Positions 56,595-64,000 of a DNA stretch of 64,000 bases are shown piece after piece. Within the stretch, counting starts at the first letter, position 1. Every line of letters begins with the position of its first letter. Source of the stretch: Saposhnikovia divaricata (taxonomy: Eukaryota; Streptophyta; Magnoliopsida; Apiales; Apiaceae); NCBI GenBank assembly GCA_036435485.1, contig JAZHRN010000137.1, forward strand, positions 1,054,001-1,118,000, written 5' to 3'. Under the pieces are notes generated by a model that was given only the letters and a program-made list of their open reading frames with translations, searched no databases and was not told the origin of the DNA. A program made the translations under genes and the position numbers.

Positions 56595-59293
56595 TCACCT
56601 TCTCTTTGGCAACTGAAATGTCAACTTCAAGAAATGATTAGAAGCTTTATCATTTCTATGACACAAAACTCTTAGAATAGTATTAGCATCTTCTCTGCTC
56701 CATCTACCAGTTGTTGGTGGCATTGGCAACTTCTGTCCTACGCCAACTCCAATACCACTAGCCTCACAAGCTGCATGAGTAAATTCATCCACAAGTTTTT
56801 CAGTAGTATCTCCCATTAGTTCCACTACACCTTCTACCGCGCCTGCTTCTTTCTCCACTGTCTCCTCGGTAACTAAACCTTCTCCATGAGTAAATACTTT
56901 TTTCAAATGATCAAAGTCCTCCTCGATCATGGGGTGATCAGCTCGTGTAAATACACGAGATGCTCCTCCAGCTAGTAAAACCATGAGGAAGGCGTCAAAT
57001 GAGGCCTTCATTACTTCTTTCATTGCCAATGGTTGAATACGTTCCACGAGTATTGCACTTAATAAGGTGAGATTCTGCTTTAGAATTCTCAATGCTGGTC
57101 GAACACGTGCATTTTCCACGTCGTGAATGTATAGGCCTCCGTAGAAAACAGAGTTTGAGTCGAGAAATATTAGTCTGTATGCAGCTACCTGGGAGACATG
57201 TTGTGTTGCAGAGTTAATGGCGGAGCGTGTGTGTTCGAAGTAGTTGCTGCCTTGGAGCTGGCGACTATGGTTATTAAAGCGGTTACGTGGGGAGGAGACG
57301 ATGGTAGTAGATAAGGAAAGTGTTTTTTCAAGCACTTGGAGCTGGGAGAGGACGTACTGTAAGGAGTTGAGGCGGATGTAAAGGCGTTGTGTTCCACGAC
57401 TAGTAGAAGGCCTTGGACTGTTGTTACCTTCTATGTTGTCAGTGTCTACTGCATTCGAGGATGTGACCGTGCAAGGAGTGGCTTTTTTCCATAATAGTCG
57501 GATTTTCGAGTCTTTGTTGCATCTTGTGAGTGCAGGGAGTGTTGGCACATAACTCTTTTTCGATCCTAAATTTCATTCATTTGAACAAAAAAAAAATTTG
57601 TTTTATCATCAAGTGAAGTTCATGAACGTCACAGTATGCATATTAAGTAACGGATTTTGATGTCATACCGCAGGATGAGACAAATGTGGTGTAGTCTCGG
57701 AAAAGTTCCTCTAAGCCATGAGCAAACGCATGAGCTAATTCCTCTGTAATGCCTACCGGGATTTCAAGGAATTCATCAAGTGCTTGCTTGGCATGTTTCA
57801 TTAGCTCCACTGCTGAATGCCCATATGGCTCGGTCTTCGATTTTGGGTTCCAAGTCTATGTGCCAACAACAGATTAATTAGTCTTCATTAATATATACAG
57901 GTAAAAGATGTAGAAAGATTTGATTTCATTAAGTTATCCCGCTGCTTAATATGTACCGATCTCATCTATATATTGGAGGCTGGTGTACTATGTATGGTGA
58001 TGAATTCTATTCTAATGCCAGACAAAGTGGGAAAAAAAAAATACTAGTTACCTCAGACTCTTTGGCGCTCTGGAGAACATCTTTCACATTTTTCAACCTC
58101 TCTTGTATCCATTGCCTTATAGATCTTGTTATAACAGACTCAACTTCATAAGGAGCCATCTCTCTCACAATAGCTTTGCCTCCATCTTCGCATTCAACAG
58201 AGTCTTCGACTGCCATCTGAACTAGAAACTTTTCTAGCTTTCCTGCGGTATGCAATATTCCAATGGCCTCATTCGATAGCAACTGTGAAGTACCAGTTAA
58301 GTATTGCTTCAATAAGCTGCCGTAACAATTATGGAGAGTCACTGCAGCAGCTCCAGCTGCAACAGGGTGCCATTTCTTTAGTATTGAGCTATAGGTTTCC
58401 TTTTCCTTCATCGCTATTTCTTGTGTGGCTTGTGCTATTTGAATGAGTGCATCAGCCACGTCATGTACTTCGATTGTGTCACTATTCATGTTACCATCAT
58501 CTAGCATCTTTTGTTAACAGATAGCAAACAAGAAAACGATGGTAAGAAAATATTTAAACTTAGAAAATTAAACGACAGAATAGCTGCACACGAAAAAAAA
58601 TGTGAAGAGCAAATGATTCAAATTTGTGGGATCACAATTACCTTTGTGAATGCATTGCTCAAAGATGATCGAATGTAAAGATCTGCTCTATTCCCATTTA
58701 GCTCAGTTGATATGTCTCCATCCTCTTGTACTGGAGTAGCATAACCGGGAACATCCTCTGAAATCTTTGTAATCGTAGATGCCAATGGCAATAGTATCTC
58801 CATCACCCCAAGTTTTGAGTACGTATCAAAATTAGCATGATAATTAAGCAATTTCTTTTCGGACCACCTCTTAACAGAAGACAATCCCCTCTTTAACATT
58901 TTCACATACACCACCGTCTCGCGATCAACCGTCTGCACATCATGTGCAATCTCGGACATCATAGCCAATGTTGCTGCAAGTAAATCCACCTCCACTTCTC
59001 CAGTGATAATATATTGTTCAAATAGCACCCAAGTAACACACATATTGTGCACCAACTTATCGATCCCCAATGTAGACCATGTCTTTTTCATCAACTCGAC
59101 AAGCTCATCAACCTCATCAAGCACCAAAGTCTCGTCCTTGGTGTCAAATATAGTGCGAAGCAGGGCAATGTAGATGTGCACATTAAGGGGATAACCATCA
59201 GCCCAGTGGCAAGCACCCGTGGGTGATTCATCGTCAGAGGTCCGCCATGCCAAAGCTGCAATGCAACTACAGACGGTTTTCATTTGTTCAGAG
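56595..59293 (-). pseudogene. unc-13 homolog, 5'-truncated, copy 2
   Basis: Exons about 59,293-58,642, 58,507-58,052, 57,855-57,669 and 57,565-56,595, in the same frame as copy 1. Differences are few: MCVTWVLFEQYIITGE, NEAIGILHTAGK, SSPRNRFNNHSRQLQ, SGIGVGVG and SNHFLKLTF. All splice junctions and the stop are kept. The 5' end is cut about 20 codons later than in copy 1, inside the same exon, and is joined to the KCS4 upstream flank (ACTACTAGTGGGGTGACTTG). Both copies therefore lack the N-terminal part; a full-length parent must be elsewhere or lost. Confidence 0.87.
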
Positions 59294-59587
59294 TTTTTAC
59301 TACTAGTGGGGTGACTTGTGGACTTTTGAGTTTGAAGGTAATCGAGCGCTTGTCGACTTACCAACCATAGTCAAATAATATACACACAAAAACCAAATTT
59401 ATTATCAATAATAATTTACATATCAAATAGTACTTTGGTACTTATTGTATAGATTGTTTGCGTCTATCTTTCTCAGCTCATCCAATTCTCATCAAAGGTT
59501 CTTTATCTATCACAACTTCAAAAACAACAAAGAAACATTTTTTTTGTTCACAAATCTATTGACGAAGAAGAAAACATCCAACTAAGA
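59294..59587 (+). promoter_or_regulatory. Upstream flank and leader of KCS4
   Basis: Starts directly at the unc-13 breakpoint. CTACTAGTGGGGTGACTTGT and TAGTACTTTGGTACTTATTG match KCS2/KCS3 flanks; GGTGACTTGTGGAC and TCGAGCG are closer to the stray copy at 7,371. The transcribed leader (about 59,458-59,587) carries small indels relative to the other copies. Confidence 0.45.
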
Positions 59588-62500
59588 ATGATTCGAGTGA
59601 AACTGGCATACTATTACCTCACCGCAAACATGTATCTTTTCCTTATACTCCCTCTGGCAATTTTTTACATTCATTCTTCCTTCGTCACCGAAAAAGATTT
59701 GTTCATGCTATTAAACCACCTTAAATTCCATCTCACTGAAAAAATATTGTTCTCTTGTAGTCTAGCTATATTTTTCGTTATGTTTCATTTCAAGCAAGGT
59801 TCACGAAACGTTTATCTGGTAAATTTTGCTTGTTACAAGCCAGATGACTCACTAATGTGTAGCAAACAAAAGTTCATGCACCTCTCAAGAATTTCCAGGG
59901 CTTTCACTGAAGAAAGCTTGGCTTTTCAGAAGAAAGTATTGGAAAGGTCAGGATTAGGTGAGAAGACATATTTCTCAGAGGGGCTGCTGACAGTTCCAGC
60001 AGAAGTGAACATGAGGGAGGCTAGAAAAGAGGCAGAGAAGGTGATGTTTGGAACCGTTGATGAGCTCTTCAGTAAGGTCAGTCTGAATATAAATGACATT
60101 GGAATTTTGGTGTTGAATTCCACTCTGTTCAATCCAGTACCATCTTTATCTTCCGCTATTGTAAATCGTTACAAGCTACGGAGCAATATTTTGAGCTACA
60201 ACCTTGGCGGAATGGGATGCAGTGCAGGAATGATTGCTATTGACCTTGCCAAACGTCTTCTACAAGTACATACCTATAGCCTTATACCTTCGTATAACAT
60301 CTTCCTTTGGAAATTCGGAAAAGGTTTAAACATTGCTCCCAGACTCCTAGTGATCCGCTCTTAAATCCTATAGGATAATGTTGGATGAAGGGGCTTGTTA
60401 ACATATAAATGATATATGTTAACGGAGGAATTTGGTGATAACAAATTTCGGAGGTTGCTGGAAAAAGAATTGTGAAAATATGGGGAATTTGAGATTTTGG
60501 ATGTTTGGGGCTGGACTTGAGAGGTATCTCGATTTGTCTCGTGTATCGGATCCTTTTTCAAGATGCCTGCGTACCTTATATTTATAAGGATCAAGCCAAC
60601 GCAGTTCTGTGAAATTGATTTGTGTTTATCCCTTAGAGACTTTAGGGATAAACTTCGTTAATCTGGGTAATTACTGATTTTATCTGATTTAATCTTATCG
60701 TTGTGATATCTTTCTGATTTGAAGAATATCGTTTGAAGATATTTTCCGTTATTAATTGATTGAGATTGATTATTTCCTCGTTTCAAGGAGAGGATAAAAC
60801 TTAGCGATTAAGTTATAATTATTAATCTGAATTAATAATTAATAATATTGGAAATTTGGGAGATCATTAGAGGCAACCGAAAATATGGCGTAACAACTAC
60901 CCCCCAGTTCTTCAGTGTAGCTTGCTGCAGTGGAGAACTAAGCATGCTTCGATCTTCCAAATTTCTGGAGTCACTGAAACAGCTAGGAGAGGAAGATTAA
61001 TAAATAATATGGAGCACCAAGGTGCCCGTAATATACATGTAGATGTAAATAAGACAATATGCGATATGTAAATAATAAGTTTTGTATGTGTAAGAAAATG
61101 TATTTTAGAGAGCCATCAAAGCATTATTCGCAGAGTCGTGGAAAGCATTTTGAGCAACATCCGGTCGAAAATGTCATATCTACCATGTCTTCTAGAGGGT
61201 ATCCCCCTCAAAGGGGGTCATTTTCCTCAGAATTTTATAATACTCTCCTCAAAGAAGATCATTAGTACTCTCCTCAAAGGAGACCATTTTTGTCCAGAAA
61301 TACCCTCCTCACAGGAGGTGGATTTTCCGAAGCTCGAACCCTGATGAGGCGCCGGAAGTACGGACATCCCCCCCGGAAGTACGGTTTTTGCAAGGATTTG
61401 GTAATTTGGGATACCCTCCTCAAAGGAGGTCGTTCCCCATTCCAGAAATATCCCTCCTCACAGGAGGTGGATTTCCCGAAGTTCGTGCCTTGATGAGGAG
61501 CCGGAAGTACGGACATCCCCCCCGGAAGTACGGTTTTTGCAAGGACTTTGGTAATTTGGGATACCCTCCTCAAAGGAGTTCGTTCCCCATTCCAGAAATA
61601 TCCCTCCTCACAGGAGGTGGACTTTCCGAAGTTTGCTTCATTTTCACTAAGACTCTCCTTAGAGGAGATCGTCTTTTAAATAAATCACAAAGACCCTCCT
61701 TAAAGGAGGTCGTCTAACACAAAAAAAATAAGGGAGACCCTCCTTAGAGGAGGTCATCTTCCCAAAGTCATATCAATATCCCAAGATTCTTCCAAAAAAG
61801 ATTTCAGCAACACTTGAAGGGTCTTTCAAAAAAATCAACTCTTCGAATAAAAGTCTTCCAAAATATTACCCATACAAAGGAGGGCCTTCCAAAATAATTA
61901 ACTCTTCAAACAAGAGCCTTCCAAAATTTATCCCTAGAAAAGAGGATCTTCCAAAATATTACCCCCGCAAAGGAAGGCCTTCCAAAATAATAAAATCTTC
62001 GAATAAGAGTCTTCCAAAATCATGTACCACGAAGATTACACCAAAAATCTTGAAAATCTTCGAAATTCAAATTCTGCCCAGATCTGTTTTTGACATTTTT
62101 GACCATCTAAACGACTTTTTCTTGAAAAACACAAAACACGAAAGTTGTAGAGAACGAAAAAACCTTTCCGATGATATATGGCTCATCATAAACGGACTAA
62201 TAACGAATCGGGAATTAAATAAAACGTCTGCTGATCTGTTTCCCGATGCTGAAAAACGAGATCTGATTGTTTTTTGTGATTTCGAGAATAGATCGAGATA
62301 TAATCTGAGAAAACTCAAAGAACGAAAGTTATAGGCAATTTAACAAGCTTTCCGAATCATTAAAAATCATCAAAATCCGACATGTATTTAATATACTACG
62401 AATTTTATAAGATAACAAATTTGTATGGACAAAATCATAAGAAAACTTATCTTATTTCAGAATAGATCCACCGCCTCCACCGCTTAGCTCCTCCATTACA

Positions 62501-63947
62501 GCAGCTCCAGATCCATAATAACCCCCCATGCGTATGAATTGATTGTCCTCCACAATCAAAAATATTCCCCTCCTTCTAGCGCCAATTGTTAACGGAGGAA
62601 TTTGGTGATAACAAATTTCGGAGGTTGCTGGAAAAAGAATTGTGAAAATATGGGGAATTTGAGATTTTGGATGTTTGGGGCTGGACTTGAGAGGTATCTC
62701 GATTTGTCTCGTGTATCGGATCCTTTTTCAAGATGCCTGCGTACCTTATATTTATAAGGATCAAGCCAACGCAGTTCTGTGAAATTGATTTGTGTTTATC
62801 CCTTAGAGACTTTAGGGATAAACTTCGTTAATCTGGGTAATTACTGATTTTATCTGATTTAATCTTATCGTTGTGATATCTTTCTGATTTGAAGAATATC
62901 GTTTGAAGATATTTTCCGTTATTAATTGATTGAGATTGATTATTTCCTCGTTTCAAGGAGAGGATAAAACTTAGCGATTAAGTTATAATTATTAATCTGA
63001 ATTAATAATTAATAATATTGGAAATTTGGGAGATCATTAGAGGCAACCGAAAATATGGCGTAACAATATACATATCAAGATCTATTCAATTTAGCATTCT
63101 TCTATATTATTTTATTTTTTGGAACTTAAGTTAGGAGAATGACTAACAAATTTTGACATAACTACAGGAGCAACCAAATAGCTACGCCCTTGTACTGAAC
63201 TTGGAGTGTAGTACCCAAAACTGGTATCGAGGCAATGATCGCTCAATGCTTGTCTCAAATTGCATCTTCCGCATGGGCGGGGCTGCGATTTTACACTCCA
63301 ATCGCTCCATTGATCGCTCTTGTTCCAAGTACCAACTTACTCATACTGTGCGTACTCACAAGGGCGCAGATGACTTAGCTTACAACTCCGTATTACAACA
63401 AGAAGACAACGACAGCATAGTAGGCATCAAGCTCTCAAAAGAACTCATTGCTGTTGCTGGAGATGCTATAAAAACTAACATCACAACGCTTGGCCCATTA
63501 GTCCTTCCAGTTTCTGAGCAACTCTTGTTTTTAACGACGAAGCTTGCCAAGAAGCTCTTCAAGAAGAAAATTAAGACGTATGTTCCGGATTTTAAGCTAG
63601 CTTTCAGGCATTTTTGTATCCATGCAGGAGGGCCAGCAGTGTTAGATGCAATGGAGAAGAACTTGCAGATGACGGAATGGCATATGGAGCCGTCAAGAAT
63701 GACCCTCTATAGGTTTGGTAACGTTTCTAGCTGTTCTGTTTGGTATGAGCTTGCATATACTGAGGCCAAGGGCAGGATCCGGAAAGGAGACAAGGTTTGG
63801 CAGATAGCATTTGGGTCAGGCTTCAAGTGTAGCAGTTCTGTGTGGCGTGCTCTGAAAAATGTTGACTCGATTGGGGAGAACAATCCTTGGACGGATGAGA
63901 TCGATGATTTCCCAGTTAACGTGCCTCAAGTACAAGTTTTTGAGTGA
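59588..63947 (+). CDS. KCS: KCS4: 3-ketoacyl-CoA synthase with LTR element in intron
   Basis: Exons 59,588-60,265 and 63,168-63,947 form an open 485-codon frame with Cys211, His378 and Asn411 and the C-terminal GFKCSSSVW block. Changes against KCS2: LFLILPLAIF and DLFMLLNH in the N-terminal membrane part, SSAIVNRYKL, AGMIAIDLAK, AAILHSNRSIDRSCSKYQ and NVDSIGENNP. The intron has grown from 248 bp to 2.9 kb by insertion of an LTR retrotransposon on the opposite strand at 60,417-63,065; splice sites are unchanged. The gene could still be expressed if the intron is removed, but antisense transcription from the LTRs or premature polyadenylation is possible (inference). The function is condensation in the ER fatty-acid elongase. 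Confidence 0.9.
60417..60895 (-). repeat. LTR, downstream copy (479 bp)
   Basis: Begins TGTTACGCC and ends GTTAACA on the minus strand (TG...CA). A TATAAATA box lies at 60,586-60,579. I see no difference from the other LTR, which implies recent insertion. Confidence 0.93.
61190..61765. repeat. Hairpin-rich tandem repeat inside LTR element
   Basis: The small hairpin CCCTCCTCAAAGGAGG and variants (CTCCTCACAGGAGG, CCCTCCTTAGAGGAGG) occur about ten times. 61,311-61,620 also holds a larger tandem repeat, period 149-150 bp, with GCCGGAAGTACGGACATCCC and CCCCGGAAGTACGG. A weaker CTTCCAAAAT motif array continues to about 62,030. Open frames here are repeat artefacts. Confidence 0.85.
62587..63065 (-). 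repeat. LTR, upstream copy (479 bp)
   Basis: Same sequence as 60,417-60,895; TATA box at 62,756-62,749. In transcription order this is the 5' LTR and would drive transcription antisense to KCS4. Confidence 0.93.
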
Positions 63948-64000
63948 TGTTACATTTTAACTTCCTCTTCTGTTGTTTCACAGTACCTCCGTCCTCCTTT

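Larger units (their letters stand above)
49599..59293. repeat. Cyanase-unc13 duplication, unit 2
   Basis: Carries CYN2, a NOP56-fibrillarin cassette, a third cyanase exon 1 and the second unc-13 piece. Ends at 59,293 in mid unc-13 exon, where it joins the KCS4 upstream flank. Confidence 0.85.
60412..63070 (-). mobile_element. Non-autonomous LTR retrotransposon, 2,649 bp
   Basis: Element 60,417-63,065 between 5-bp target duplications ATATA (60,412-60,416 and 63,066-63,070). The other KCS introns show the empty site. On the minus strand the 5' LTR is 63,065-62,587. A primer-binding-like TTGGCGCTAGAAGGAGGGG follows, and a polypurine tract GAAGAACTGGGGGGTAGT (60,913-60,896) precedes the 3' LTR. 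The internal 1.69 kb lacks gag, protease, RT and integrase domains, so it depends on another element. The internal repeats are described separately. Confidence 0.92.

Noticed and set aside
61059..62334. ORFs inside the LTR element as gag or accessory genes
   Set aside because: They follow the hairpin repeats or lie antisense to the element; no gag zinc knuckle, protease or RT motif.

Overview
This is nuclear DNA of a flowering plant, probably a eudicot. It is AT-rich, its genes have GT-AG introns, and it is full of plant transposable elements (MULE, Helitron-like, Stowaway, foldback MITEs, L1-type LINE, a short LTR retrotransposon). The genes belong to plant families: 3-ketoacyl-CoA synthase (KCS), cyanase, plant unc-13 homolog (DUF810/PATROL1 type), plant mobile domain (PMD) and fibrillarin. 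I cannot name the species. Identities between copies were judged by eye, not computed.

1-9,997 is gene-free. It holds a ~260-bp tandem repeat (1-690), TCGGAT-rich segments, AT-rich repeated DNA with a Stowaway MITE (2,196-2,497), a 12-copy ~176-bp tandem array between TCGGAT-rich flanks (4,620-7,290), a nested cluster of foldback inverted repeats (8,410-8,963) and a TGTTCTAC-type minisatellite.

10,007-19,734 is one large Mutator-like element (MULE) of about 9.7 kb inserted into that minisatellite. Its termini are related and it has a near-perfect 9-bp target duplication. It carries a small unknown ORF, a MURA-type transposase with DDE residues but a frameshift and a stop inside the SWIM finger, and a minus-strand multi-exon PMD gene. 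Near its right end lie fragments of two host genes, a LIFEGUARD/BI-1-like gene and an AN1 zinc-finger (SAP-type) gene. Arrays of ATACGG...CCGTAT motifs lie near both ends and beside the transposase. Two 382-bp non-autonomous relatives sit at 24,763 and 32,228.

21,993-38,560 holds three tandem KCS genes. The first two belong to near-identical 7.42-kb units that also carry a Helitron-like insertion, the small MULE and a glycolipid-transfer-protein exon fragment. KCS1 is truncated by a 58-bp net deletion; KCS2 and KCS3 are intact.

38,760-59,293 is a tandem duplication of a cyanase plus 5'-truncated unc-13 block. Unit 1 was enlarged by a degenerate LINE. Unit 2 contains a 2.4-kb cassette with an intronless 557-codon ORF that joins a NOP56-like N-terminal domain to a fibrillarin methyltransferase fold, between direct repeats of the cyanase first exon. 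A fourth KCS gene (59,588-63,947) has intact exons but a young 2,649-bp LTR element in its intron. KCS genes act in very-long-chain fatty acid elongation, cyanase in cyanate detoxification, and PMD/transposase in transposon biology. Duplication, not a shared pathway, explains why they are neighbours.
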